DNA from: an uncultured Aquimarina sp.
GTDB taxonomy: Bacteria; Bacteroidota; Bacteroidia; Flavobacteriales; Flavobacteriaceae
DNA: 64,000 nt
NCBI GenBank assembly: GCA_947496705.1
Contig: CANMDW010000001.1
Coordinates: forward strand, 496,001 to 560,000
Direction: 5' to 3'
Shown: positions 43,814 to 52,136 of the stretch, piece by piece
Layout of the letters: the number at the start of each line of letters is the position of its first letter
How positions within the stretch are numbered: the first letter of the stretch is position 1
Notes under the pieces: generated by a model
Told to the model about the DNA's origin: nothing
Database searches by the model: none
The model's input: the letters and a program-made list of their open reading frames with translations, nothing else
Made by a program: the position numbers and the translations under genes

Positions 43814-43838
43814 CTGTCAGGTTTCTAATGCCTGACAG
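43814..43838. repeat. CTGTCAGG palindrome
   Basis: CTGTCAGG (43814-43821) and CCTGACAG (43831-43838) with a 9-nt loop. It lies between convergent genes and has a counterpart at 60797-60821. Possible bidirectional terminator or short repeat. Confidence 0.5.
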
Positions 43839-43854
43839 GTCTTATAAGAAGAAT

Positions 43855-44553
43855 TCATAAAGTTCCTAAAGCAATCTCAATCATCTTACTGAATGTAGTT
43901 TCCCTTTCTTCTGAAGATGTTCTCTCTCTGGTTACCAAAGAATCTGAAATAGTTAAAATAGCCAATGCTTTTACATTAAATTTTGCAGCTATGGTATACA
44001 ATCCTGCAGCTTCCATTTCTACACACAGTATCCCGAATTCTGCCCATTGTTTGTATGACTCCGGATTATCTTCATAGAATTCATCGGTAGATAATACGTT
44101 CCCGGCTTTGATAGGAATGTTATGATCGATGGCATACTGAGCAGCTTTCATAAATAATTCAAAGCTTGCCGTAGGAGAATAATCTGAATTAATGAATCTT
44201 GAATTATTGATGCCTGATGTAGAAGAGGCAGCCATGGCGATTACGATATCCCTGAGTTTTACATCCTTTTGGTAAGAACCGGCAGAACCTACGCGAATCA
44301 GATTTTTAACACTATAATCATTAATTAATTCATGACAATATATTAATGCCGAAGGGATTCCCATCCCGGTTCCTTGCACAGAAACGCGCTTGCCATTGTA
44401 TGTTCCTGTGTAGCCTAACATACCCCGTACTTCATTATAACAGACAGGTTCATCAAAGAAAGTCTCGGCGATCCACTTAGCCCGCATCGGATCTCCTGGC
44501 AATAAAACCGTTTCGGCAATTTCTCCTTTTTGGGCGGCAATATGTATGCTCAT
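43855..44553 (-). CDS. deoD: Purine nucleoside phosphorylase, DeoD type
   Basis: 232 residues. N-terminal SIHIAAQKGEIAETVLLPGDPMRAKWIA with the phosphate-binding GDPxRA, then GTGMGIPSALIYCHEL, IRVGSAGSYQ and the nucleoside-binding CVEMEAAGLY. The catalytic Asp is in LTISDSLVT. Phosphorolyses purine (deoxy)nucleosides. Third gene of a trx-deoC-deoD operon. Confidence 0.96.
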   Translation of the reverse strand: MSIHIAAQKGEIAETVLLPGDPMRAKWIAETFFDEPVCYNEVRGMLGYTGTYNGKRVSVQGTGMGIPSALIYCHELINDYSVKNLIRVGSAGSYQKDVKLRDIVIAMAASSTSGINNSRFINSDYSPTASFELFMKAAQYAIDHNIPIKAGNVLSTDEFYEDNPESYKQWAEFGILCVEMEAAGLYTIAAKFNVKALAILTISDSLVTRERTSSEERETTFSKMIEIALGTL

Positions 44554-44558
44554 CTGAT

Positions 44559-45209
44559 TTATTTTGAAGTTACTATGGTCACCCCAGATGAGGTGCCTAT
44601 TCTGGAAACCCCTAAATCAATATATTGTTTAGCTGTTTCCAAATCCCGGATTCCTCCCGATGCTTTAATCTGTATTGTATCTCCCACCTCATTTTTCATC
44701 AGTTTCACATCTTCCAGGGTAGCACCACCAGTTCCAAATCCAGTAGAAGTTTTTATAAAATCGGCTCCGGCATGTATTGATAGTTTGCAGGCAATTTTCT
44801 TTTCTTCATCGGTGAGATAACAATTTTCAAAAATTACTTTTAGCAGATTATCTCCAATCGTTTTTTTTACAGCTTTAATCTCATCTTCTACAATCTTGTA
44901 ATATCCAGATTTTAACAAACTGATATTGATGACCATATCAATTTCGTTTGCACCCTGCTCAATGCATTTCCGGGCTTCAAACACCTTAACGCTATTAACG
45001 ATAGCTCCAAGGGGAAAGCCTACCACTGAAGCTACTTTGATATCTGTATGCATAAGTTCGCTGTTGGCCAGGGCTACATAATAACTGTTTACACAAACTG
45101 CATAAAAATCATGTTCTTTCGCCTCGAGACAAAGTTTTTTAATATCTGCTACGGTCGCATTGGCTTTAAGCAACGTATGGTCTATATATTTGTTGAGCTG
45201 TATCCTCAT
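44559..45209 (-). CDS. deoC: Deoxyribose-phosphate aldolase
   Basis: 216 residues, class I TIM-barrel aldolase. N-terminal YIDHTLLKANAT, the VVGFPLGAIVNSVK segment, the Schiff-base Lys in ADFIKTSTGFGTGGATLEDV, and the C-terminal KASGGIRD. Splits deoxyribose-5-phosphate into acetaldehyde and glyceraldehyde-3-phosphate. It overlaps the thioredoxin gene by four bases and precedes deoD by 5 bp, giving a deoxynucleoside salvage unit. Confidence 0.96.
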   Translation of the reverse strand: MRIQLNKYIDHTLLKANATVADIKKLCLEAKEHDFYAVCVNSYYVALANSELMHTDIKVASVVGFPLGAIVNSVKVFEARKCIEQGANEIDMVINISLLKSGYYKIVEDEIKAVKKTIGDNLLKVIFENCYLTDEEKKIACKLSIHAGADFIKTSTGFGTGGATLEDVKLMKNEVGDTIQIKASGGIRDLETAKQYIDLGVSRIGTSSGVTIVTSK

Positions 45210-45505
45210 TGAGATGAATTGATTACACTTATAATATCCCTCTTTTGCAGCACTCCGGATTGTCGCCAGAGCTGTTTCCCGTTTTTGAACAGAATCATAG
45301 TTGGAACACCCCGTACCTGGTATTTTGATGCCAGGGGTTGATTTTTATCAACATCGATCTTTATAATTTTGATGTTTTCTCCCAGTTCATCTTTGACTTC
45401 TTTCAGAATCGGAGCAAGTACTTTGCAAGGACCGCACCAATCAGCAAAAAAATCTACCAACACCGGGGTTTTTGAATCTATGATAGTATTAAAACTACTT
45501 TTCAT
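45206..45505 (-). CDS. Thioredoxin
   Basis: 99 residues, active site WCGPCK within VDFFADWCGPCKVLAPIL, cis-Pro in VRGVPTMILFKNG. Cytoplasmic. First gene of the operon with deoC and deoD. Its link with nucleotide salvage may reflect supply of reductant to ribonucleotide reductase, but that is inference. No shared-type operator was found upstream. Confidence 0.95.
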   Translation of the reverse strand: MKSSFNTIIDSKTPVLVDFFADWCGPCKVLAPILKEVKDELGENIKIIKIDVDKNQPLASKYQVRGVPTMILFKNGKQLWRQSGVLQKRDIISVINSSQ

Positions 45506-45572
45506 TACATAATTTTTTGATCATTAGGCTAAATTTATAATAATGTATTGAGAAAGTGTTTGATTAAAGAAA

Positions 45573-46463
45573 TTAACTTACTTCAGGAGGATCATTATAC
45601 TTTTTTAACAAATGCATAATTGTTGTTATCGGAATTTCGATAGAATATGTTCCCGTGTATGACGGACAAATAACACAATCATCAAAATAGAATTCAACCG
45701 TATCATCATCCACTACAAAATTGTTTTTATAGGCTTTAAAATCTCCCTGGGATAACTCCCAGCAATCATAATATAGCTCGCCAGAATTGATTCCTTCTTT
45801 AATAATTGTATTTATGACGGTAAATATTTTTTCTTCAGACCCTGTTTCAAAAAAATCATTGAAATAAACAAAATCATGTTTTTTGAGATCAAAATTTACA
45901 CAATCGAAAAGATAGGTAGAATATAACATCCCAGAATAGTAATTCTCTTTGTATAGCACCACACTGATAAGGTCGTTTTTTACATTATAAATTTTATAGT
46001 CGATAATCCTTTTGTCTCTAAATCGATTTATTTTTAAGGTATCACAAAGTAATTCTTTGTCTTCGAGGATCTGATTTTCGGTTTTTTCAATATTCAAATA
46101 GTTTTCTTTGATAAAATTATTAAATACCGAGTAGAGTGGATCGATTTTCTCATTCAGATAAGGATATTTATAATCCAATACATAAAGATCTTCTTCTTTG
46201 TAGAATTTCTTTGAGACCACCAGTTCTTGCAACTGCACTTTATCATCTTCAGCTTTAATCAATCGTTCTCGTTTGATAGATTTTGTTTTCTCCTGATCAA
46301 GCTCCAGGCTTTCTTCAGAAAAAACGATAGAGGTATCACCAGTTTTTTGATCTGTATTTTGCACAGTTTCTATTTCTTTAGGATCTGTGGTTTTTTGAGG
46401 CGATGTATCTTTTTTACAGGCAATACAACTTAAAAAAATAAGGCAAGCGATAAGGGTTTTCAT
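45573..46463 (-). CDS. DUF3298/RsiV-like lipoprotein
   Basis: 296 residues. Lipoprotein signal ending LIFLSC, then a long charged linker (20-80). The domain contains INRFRDKRIIDYKIYNVK, YYSGMLYSTYLFDCVNFDLK and a C-terminal FVVDDDTVEFYFDDCVICPSYTG, resembling the DUF3298 domain of RsiV-type lysozyme-binding proteins. It has its own regulated promoter. Confidence 0.75.
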   Translation of the reverse strand: MKTLIACLIFLSCIACKKDTSPQKTTDPKEIETVQNTDQKTGDTSIVFSEESLELDQEKTKSIKRERLIKAEDDKVQLQELVVSKKFYKEEDLYVLDYKYPYLNEKIDPLYSVFNNFIKENYLNIEKTENQILEDKELLCDTLKINRFRDKRIIDYKIYNVKNDLISVVLYKENYYSGMLYSTYLFDCVNFDLKKHDFVYFNDFFETGSEEKIFTVINTIIKEGINSGELYYDCWELSQGDFKAYKNNFVVDDDTVEFYFDDCVICPSYTGTYSIEIPITTIMHLLKKYNDPPEVS

Positions 46464-46484
46464 AGTATTTGAATTTATGTAATA

Positions 46485-46528
46485 TAAAAGTAAACCTGTT
46501 AGTGATCAAAAAATATGATATTAATCAG
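46485..46528 (-). promoter_or_regulatory. CRP/FNR-type promoter of the DUF3298 lipoprotein
   Basis: Operator ATGATATTAATCAG (46515-46528) with TACTTTTA on the minus strand (46492-46485) at the standard 23-nt step; start codon 52 nt from the operator. Confidence 0.68.
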
Positions 46529-46548
46529 CTTGTATTCTAAATTAAAAG

Positions 46549-46574
46549 GGGTGAGTTTATAACCAAACTCACCC
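46549..46574 (-). terminator. Intrinsic terminator of the cbp operon
   Basis: Stem GGGTGAGTTT / AAACTCACCC (46549-46558 and 46565-46574). On the minus strand it is followed by CTTTTAATTT. It separates the cbp operon end (46711) from the next promoter. Confidence 0.75.
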
Positions 46575-46681
46575 TATAATAATATGATTTAATCAATAGA
46601 ATTCCACGCAGGTCTGCCCCTTTAGTTCATTCAAAAAAGACCATTCCTGCCTGCTCGCCGCAAGGCAGGTTGAAGCAATTG

Positions 46682-46701
46682 AAAAAAGTTTAAACCACTT
46701 C
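46682..46701 (-). repeat. Dispersed repeat core, copy 3
   Basis: GAAGTGGTTTAAACTTTTTT on the minus strand, 10 bp after the cbpM-like stop. It shares the first 20 bases with the copies at 33475 and 61573; after this point the similarity fades, though a CCTGCC motif reappears. Confidence 0.6.
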
Positions 46702-46710
46702 AATAATATA

Positions 46711-47007
46711 TTAAAGGTTCTCATATATACCCAACCTATTTTTGAGGGTATTTATTTCCTGTTGAACTTGATGAACACGCTCCAGCAAGCGTATGATCAC
46801 TTCGACACCTTCTAGATTGATTTCTAATTCTTTATTGAAGAGTAAAATTTGCTCTAATTTGGGAAGTTCTTCTGAGTTTAAAAATGCAGTTTGTTGAACC
46901 GTAATGATCTCTATCAGTCCAAATTCATGCAAGGAGTTGATAAATGAAAACTCTATTTCATGGCTTGTGCAAAATTCTAACACCGGTATGAGCTGTTCTT
47001 TGGTCAT
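46711..47007 (-). CDS. CbpM-like chaperone modulator
   Basis: 98 residues from the ATG at 47007, 10 bp after the cbpA stop. An earlier in-frame ATG (47109) would overlap cbpA by 92 bp and is rejected. Helical: an N-terminal winged-helix-like part (VLEFCTSHEIEFSFINSLHEFGLIEI) and a C-terminal coiled coil (LLERVHQVQQEINTLKNRL). The location directly after a CbpA-type DnaJ supports a CbpM role, inhibiting or tuning it. Confidence 0.82.
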   Translation of the reverse strand: MTKEQLIPVLEFCTSHEIEFSFINSLHEFGLIEIITVQQTAFLNSEELPKLEQILLFNKELEINLEGVEVIIRLLERVHQVQQEINTLKNRLGIYENL

Positions 47008-47017
47008 TGTAGTGTAT

Positions 47018-47905
47018 TTAAAGTTTGGATAATTCTTTAAATAATTCTTTTTGTTTATGAGAAAGGTTTTTGGGTATTTTGATGGTATATGTAATGTATA
47101 AATCCCCAAATCGCCCTTCCTTTTTATATATAGGAAATCCTTTTCCTTTTAGTTTTACCTTAGTGCCGTTCTGAGTTTCGGGCTTTACTTTTAGTTTTAC
47201 TTTTCCATCCAGGGTATCGATGGTAATCTCGCCTCCTAAAACTGCGGTATAGATATCAATATCCTTATTTAAGTACAAGTCACTTTTGTCACGCTTAAAA
47301 GAGGTTTTATTTTCTATGATGAAAGTAATATATAAATCACCGTTTGGCCCTCCACCAATTCCCGGCCCACCATGGTCTTTGATTTTAATTGTTTGTCCAT
47401 TTTCGACCCCTGCAGGAATGGTAATCCGAATGTTTTTTCCATTAACTGTCAATGTACGTTTATGAGTCTTATATACGTCCATCAGGTCAAGATGTAATGC
47501 TGCATTATAATCTTCTCCTCTGAATTTCACCTGGCTACGCCTATAACTTCTTCCTGTCCCGCCAAACATGGTTTCAAAAAAGTCAGAAAAGTCGCTTCCA
47601 GAGAAATCACCATAAGATTGTTGACCCCCGGGGCTGCGATATTGTCGTTGTGATTGTTGTGCTTTTTCGAATTCCTCGGCATGTTTCCAGTCCTTGCCGT
47701 ATTGATCGTATTTTTTACGATTTTCGGGATTACTTAATACCTCATTGGCCTCATTGATTTCTTTAAATTTTCTTTCGGCTTCTTTATCATTTGGATTTAG
47801 GTCGGGGTGATATTTTCGGGCTAATTTCCTATATGCTTTTTTTATATCACCTTCTGAAGCATTTTTAGGGATACCTAATATTTTATAGTAATCAATAAAC
47901 TCCAT
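47018..47905 (-). CDS. cbpA: CbpA-type DnaJ co-chaperone
   Basis: 295 residues. The J-domain (1-70) has YHPDLNP with the HPD triad. A Gly/Ser-rich linker with [15 protein letters not shown] follows. Two C-terminal substrate-binding domains end in [14 protein letters not shown]. There is no zinc-finger region, which separates it from DnaJ itself. Stimulates DnaK in stress and stationary phase. It is in an operon with the TerB-like gene and cbpM, under a regulated promoter. Confidence 0.93.
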   Translation of the reverse strand: MEFIDYYKILGIPKNASEGDIKKAYRKLARKYHPDLNPNDKEAERKFKEINEANEVLSNPENRKKYDQYGKDWKHAEEFEKAQQSQRQYRSPGGQQSYGDFSGSDFSDFFETMFGGTGRSYRRSQVKFRGEDYNAALHLDLMDVYKTHKRTLTVNGKNIRITIPAGVENGQTIKIKDHGGPGIGGGPNGDLYITFIIENKTSFKRDKSDLYLNKDIDIYTAVLGGEITIDTLDGKVKLKVKPETQNGTKVKLKGKGFPIYKKEGRFGDLYITYTIKIPKNLSHKQKELFKELSKL

Positions 47906-47941
47906 ATTTTTATTGAGAATTAGTTGTTGAAGTCATCTCGA

Positions 47942-48346
47942 CTATTTTTCAAAAATTAACTTCAGTCTGCCCAGCATCATCAATTCGGATTTGTTTTTAC
48001 CAGAAAAAGCACCAGCAATAGCATTCACAGTGCTCCAAATCAGTTGTTTTATTTTGTCTGTAAAACGCTTTTTGTTCTCATTATAATACTCTTCAAATTG
48101 ATTAAAACATTCTTCGGCATTTAATTCCTGGTAGTCCAGCCAGTCAAAAACAATCTCGATTTGAAAAGAAGCATCTGCACCAAAGTCATCTTCGATATCA
48201 TCTACTTTTAACCATTCTGATTTCACGATTTTCCGTAAAGAATCATATTCAGATTTGCGAACTACTTTATCAGAGGCAGCTATGGCATAGAATAACTTTC
48301 CCAGGTTTTGATAAAATGTGATTCCTATGTTTTGCGTTGTGTTCAT
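47942..48346 (-). CDS. TerB-like helical protein
   Basis: 134 residues, all helical. LGKLFYAIAASDKVVRKSEYDSLRKIV resembles TerB/DjlA-type domains in which an acidic loop follows AIAASDK. Function unclear. First gene of the cbp operon; the association with a J-protein recalls DjlA-like organisation. Its promoter lies at 48375-48418. Confidence 0.62.
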   Translation of the reverse strand: MNTTQNIGITFYQNLGKLFYAIAASDKVVRKSEYDSLRKIVKSEWLKVDDIEDDFGADASFQIEIVFDWLDYQELNAEECFNQFEEYYNENKKRFTDKIKQLIWSTVNAIAGAFSGKNKSELMMLGRLKLIFEK

Positions 48347-48374
48347 ATCATATAAAATTTATGGATTTATAAGA

Positions 48375-48418
48375 TAAATGTAGGCAGTCGTTATGAAGTT
48401 TTTTATGATATAAATCAG
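48375..48418 (-). promoter_or_regulatory. CRP/FNR-type promoter of the cbpA operon
   Basis: Operator ATGATATAAATCAG (48405-48418) with TACATTTA on the minus strand (48382-48375), standard 23-nt step; start codon 59 nt away. Confidence 0.7.
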
Positions 48419-48442
48419 TTGATTTATGATAAAATAGTGGTA

Positions 48443-49534
48443 TTATCGGGTAATCAAATTAGCCTGAATTAGCATAAACTCACTCAAATTATTTAGATCT
48501 ATTGCTCCAACCAATGCATCCTGGTCTGTAACAGCAAAAAAGTCTCTTTTCTCGGTATTGATTAGTTTAAAAATATCTTTTAGATCTGCATTAACAGCAA
48601 TAGATCTGAATGATGCAGACATAATATCTTTTACAGGCAGGTTTTTGTTTTTCGAGTTTTTAATAATGTCTTTGTGATGAAGAATGCCAACTATCTTAGA
48701 GTTTTTGACGACGACAAAATTCTTTTCGGTTCCCGAAAGCAAAAGTTCTATTACATCTTCAATGGTATTTTCGGGAGTTAATGTAGTGATATTTGTTAGC
48801 ATTGCCTCATGTACCTTATGTCCTTTAAGTAAGGCAAGTTGCCGCACCATTTTATTTTCGCCGTAGGCACCAACAAAAATGAATAATGCAATAATGATAA
48901 GAAATGGATTGTATAAAATACCAATAAACACAAAAATCAACGCTACAAATTGACCTATTCCCGAGGCAATATTTGTGGCGGTTACCCGGTCCATTTTCAT
49001 TGCAAGGATCGCTCTAAGCACACGACCTCCATCCATTGGGAAAGCAGGGATAAAATTAAATATCGCCAATACCAAATTGGCAGAAAAAAGATAAATCAAT
49101 AGATTTTGTGTAGTAACATGGCTCAATGTTTCTTCTATTTGAGAGGGTTCCTGGTCAAAGAAAAATGAAGTATTGATAAAGAGAAGTAATATAAAAGCAA
49201 TACCAATGTTTACCGCAGGTCCGGCCAATGCAATTAATAATTCCTGCTTGGGGTTTTCGGGGATGGTATCCATAGAGGCAACCCCGCCAATAGGTAGCAG
49301 TGTTATTTTTTTGGTTTTCACACCAAATTTTCGGGCAGTAAGAATATGTCCGAATTCATGGAACACCACACAAACAAACAGGAGGAGGATAAAAATGGTG
49401 CTCATCAAAGCGTTTTGAATGGTGCCTCCTGATTTTAGTTCTAAAAATACAACCCAGGCCAGGATGAAAATAAAGGTCCAGTGGATTTCAATTCTCACAT
49501 TAAATAGCTTTCCTAAATTCAATATACCCTTCAT
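48443..49534 (-). CDS. Site-2-protease-like M50 metallopeptidase with CBS pair
   Basis: 363 residues. Zinc motif VFHEFGHIL in an early membrane helix (about 57-70) and the second motif FIPAFPMDGGRVL (about 165). A tandem CBS domain occupies about 240-355. This is the SpoIVFB-like type with regulatory CBS modules that bind adenyl nucleotides in relatives. It would cleave membrane-bound substrates. Not linked to a known anti-sigma factor here. Regulated promoter upstream. Confidence 0.92.
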   Translation of the reverse strand: MKGILNLGKLFNVRIEIHWTFIFILAWVVFLELKSGGTIQNALMSTIFILLLFVCVVFHEFGHILTARKFGVKTKKITLLPIGGVASMDTIPENPKQELLIALAGPAVNIGIAFILLLFINTSFFFDQEPSQIEETLSHVTTQNLLIYLFSANLVLAIFNFIPAFPMDGGRVLRAILAMKMDRVTATNIASGIGQFVALIFVFIGILYNPFLIIIALFIFVGAYGENKMVRQLALLKGHKVHEAMLTNITTLTPENTIEDVIELLLSGTEKNFVVVKNSKIVGILHHKDIIKNSKNKNLPVKDIMSASFRSIAVNADLKDIFKLINTEKRDFFAVTDQDALVGAIDLNNLSEFMLIQANLITR

Positions 49535-49550
49535 GATTCATAATTTTTGG

Positions 49551-49594
49551 TTAAAGTATCCAAAGAAGTGATAATAAGAAATGATGAATATCAG
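49551..49594 (-). promoter_or_regulatory. CRP/FNR-type promoter of the M50 protease
   Basis: Operator ATGATGAATATCAG (49581-49594) with TACTTTAA on the minus strand (49558-49551), standard 23-nt step; start codon 47 nt away. Confidence 0.66.
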
Positions 49595-49758
49595 TTTTAA
49601 CCGTTGTTTGTGTTATTTTTGATGACAGGTTTTGAGACTCTTCGTATGTGTGAATTATTGTAAGAATTATCTGAAGGATAAACACTATATTTAAGAGCTT
49701 ATTTTGAAACTTTTACAACAACCGTATAAAATAAATAACAACCTCCCTGATTGATCAT

Positions 49759-50994
49759 ATGAAGGTTTTTGAGAAACAAAGTAATATTTTTAAGATTTTA
49801 TCCGAAGGCGTTTCTGAAGGTATTATCGTGGTAAACGAAGAGCAGATTATTGTAGCCTGTAATGGATCGGCTAATGAAATATTTGGATATGAGACTGATG
49901 AGTTGGTAGGGATGTCTCTTAATATCTTAATCCCACAGGAGTATCATAAAAAGCACAAAGTGCATTTTGAAGGTTTTGTGCAGAAGAAGGAGAAACGGTA
50001 TATGGGTAAGGGGAGAGATATTTATGGAGTGCGAAAAGACGGCACTAAGTTTCCGGTAGAGGCCGGACTTAACCCTTTCTCTATCTATGGTAATAATTAT
50101 GTAATGACATTGGTTATTGATATTACCTTGCGTAAAGAACAAGAACAAGAAATAAAAGAGCTGAATGCATTATTAGAGCAAAAGATAGAAAAACGTACAG
50201 AAGAATTACATTTCACCATTAAAGAACTACAAGAAGAGGTAAAGCTTCGTAAAGAAGCAGAGTCTAAAATAAAAGAATCCCTAAAAAAAGAACGAGATCT
50301 GAACGAGTTGAAAACTAAGTTTTTATCTCTGGTTTCGCATGAATTCAAAACACCGCTTAGTGGTATTCTTACTTCGGCAACGCTAGTAGGAAAATACACT
50401 AAAGAAAAACAGCAGGATAAAAGAGAAAAACATCTTGATACCATAAAAAATAAGGTAAAATATCTAGATAATATCCTTAACGATTTCTTATCAATTGAGC
50501 GTCTTGAAACTGGAAAAGCGACCTATAAGTTTAGTACATTTCCGCTTAGTAAAGTAATTAACGAAGTCGTATATGATGCCAATATGTTGCTTAAAGACGG
50601 GCAAAGGATCAATTATCCAAACGATGTAGATAGTTATACTTTGGAGTTTGACGAAAAGATTCTGGAGCTTGTTCTATCCAACCTGATTAATAATGCCATT
50701 AAGTATTCTGGTGAAAATACGATCATAGATCTGCAAGTAGGATTTGAAGATGATGCGCTGGTTTTTACGATTATAGATCAGGGTATCGGAATTCCTGAAA
50801 AAGAACAGAAATTTATATTTAATCGATATTTTAGGGCAGAAAACGCCTTATTGGATCAAGGAACAGGGATCGGATTAAATATTGTAAAGAGCCATTTGGA
50901 AAACCTGGGAGGGAATATTATTTTTACAAGTAAAGAAAACGAGGGTTCAATATTTACTGTCAAAATACCAGTTGCTAACAATCACCAATCATGA
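49759..50994 (+). CDS. FixL-like PAS sensor histidine kinase
   Basis: 411 residues, no membrane helix, so cytoplasmic. PAS domain about 10-125, a coiled coil 125-185, HisKA with SHEFKTPLSG (H194), and the ATPase with NLINNAIKYS, DQGIGIPEKE and GTGIGLNIVK. The PAS region reads FGYETDELVGMSLNILIPQE then YHKKHKVHFEGF and GKGRDIYGVRKDGTKFP, close to FixL. His66 and Arg86 fall where FixL has its haem ligand His and distal Arg, with the same 20-residue spacing. Many non-haem relatives also keep that His, so haem is a hypothesis. ATGA overlap with the regulator gene. Confidence 0.88.
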   Translation: MKVFEKQSNIFKILSEGVSEGIIVVNEEQIIVACNGSANEIFGYETDELVGMSLNILIPQEYHKKHKVHFEGFVQKKEKRYMGKGRDIYGVRKDGTKFPVEAGLNPFSIYGNNYVMTLVIDITLRKEQEQEIKELNALLEQKIEKRTEELHFTIKELQEEVKLRKEAESKIKESLKKERDLNELKTKFLSLVSHEFKTPLSGILTSATLVGKYTKEKQQDKREKHLDTIKNKVKYLDNILNDFLSIERLETGKATYKFSTFPLSKVINEVVYDANMLLKDGQRINYPNDVDSYTLEFDEKILELVLSNLINNAIKYSGENTIIDLQVGFEDDALVFTIIDQGIGIPEKEQKFIFNRYFRAENALLDQGTGIGLNIVKSHLENLGGNIIFTSKENEGSIFTVKIPVANNHQS

Positions 50995-52052
50995 TGAAAA
51001 CTATTTTGTTGATAGAAGATGATGCTGCGCTTAGGGAAAACACCGCAGAACTTTTAGAACTTTCTGATTATAAGGTTATCACCTCACCAAACGGAAAGAT
51101 CGGTATTACAAAAGCAAAAGAAGAAAAACCAGATATAATCGTTTGTGATATTATGATGCCCGAGGTTGATGGATATGGGGTTTTGGAGGCCTTATCATAT
51201 GATAAAACCACTAACCAGATTCCTTTTATATTTTTATCTGCCAAAACCGAGCATAAAGAAATTCGAAAAGGAATGGATCTGGGAGCCGATGATTATCTCA
51301 CCAAACCCTTTGAGGAAGAAGAACTGATAAGTGCTATCGAAAGCCGTTTGGCTAAAGCTCAAATCATTGCTAATATCCTGGAAGAACGTACAACCCAATC
51401 GGGAGAAGATCAAAATGAAGATGGACTCAGAAACCTGCATGAACTCAAAAACTTTTTTGATGATCATGGGGAGGTCTCCGGGTATAAAAAAGGGGAAGTG
51501 ATCTATAAAGAAGGAGAACATTCCAATAAGATATTCCTGATCCTGAAGGGTGTTATAAAATCTCACAAAATGGATGAAAGTGGTAAAGAATTGATTACAG
51601 CACTATATAAGGCAGACGATTTTCTGGGGTTTACCTCATTTATAGATAATACTCCTTATCAGGAATCTGCAACTGCGGTTGAGGATTCAGAGCTGGCCGG
51701 GATATCAAAGAATAGCCTTAAAGAGATATTAGAAAAAAGTAAAAATATTTCTCTTGAGCTAATGGAATTGCTTACCGATAATCTGTCTGAAATCAAAGAG
51801 CAGTTATTGCAAATGGCCTATAGTTCTGTGCGAAAAAAAACAGCTCAAACCATACTTCAATTTGCCGAGGTACTAAACAAAAAACCTGAAGACAGTATCA
51901 AAATATCAAGAAATGACCTGGCTAGCGTAGCCGGTATTGCCACAGAAAGCTTGATACGTACATTGTCCAGTTTTAAAAAAGATGGATTAATAGAAATTGA
52001 AGGGCGTAATATCAGGATTTTAGATTTACCTGGCCTTCAGTTGGTAGAATAA
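50991..52052 (+). CDS. Response regulator fused to CRP/FNR domain
   Basis: 353 residues. REC domain 1-125: acidic pair E9-D11, phospho-acceptor Asp53 in IVCDIMMPEVDG, and Lys in DDYLTKPF. A cyclic-nucleotide-binding fold lies at about 155-265 (KKGEVIYKEGEHSNKIFLILKG), followed by the long dimer helix and a C-terminal CRP-type HTH (about 303-326). The recognition helix ATESLIRTL keeps Glu319 and Arg323, which in CRP/FNR read the TGA part of the site. No Cys cluster as in FNR. Best candidate for the regulator of the ATGAY-N4-RTCAT promoters. Confidence 0.9.
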   Translation: MMKTILLIEDDAALRENTAELLELSDYKVITSPNGKIGITKAKEEKPDIIVCDIMMPEVDGYGVLEALSYDKTTNQIPFIFLSAKTEHKEIRKGMDLGADDYLTKPFEEEELISAIESRLAKAQIIANILEERTTQSGEDQNEDGLRNLHELKNFFDDHGEVSGYKKGEVIYKEGEHSNKIFLILKGVIKSHKMDESGKELITALYKADDFLGFTSFIDNTPYQESATAVEDSELAGISKNSLKEILEKSKNISLELMELLTDNLSEIKEQLLQMAYSSVRKKTAQTILQFAEVLNKKPEDSIKISRNDLASVAGIATESLIRTLSSFKKDGLIEIEGRNIRILDLPGLQLVE

Positions 52053-52076
52053 AAAACTACAAAATATAGCTAAACT

Positions 52077-52120
52077 GATTTTTGTCATTCTTTTCATGGA
52101 TGTGCCCTGATACATTTGTT
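52077..52120 (+). promoter_or_regulatory. Half-site version of the regulated promoter (UspA 3)
   Basis: Perfect -7 element TACATTTG (52113-52120). A GTCAT half-site ends exactly 23 nt before it (52086-52090), but the left half is degraded (GATTT in place of ATGAY). Likely a weak member of the set. Confidence 0.4.
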
Positions 52121-52136
52121 GTATTAAAAAGTATGT

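Noticed and set aside
47008..47109. N-terminal extension of the CbpM-like protein
   Set aside because: It overlaps the end of cbpA by 92 bp; the ATG at 47007 gives the normal family length.
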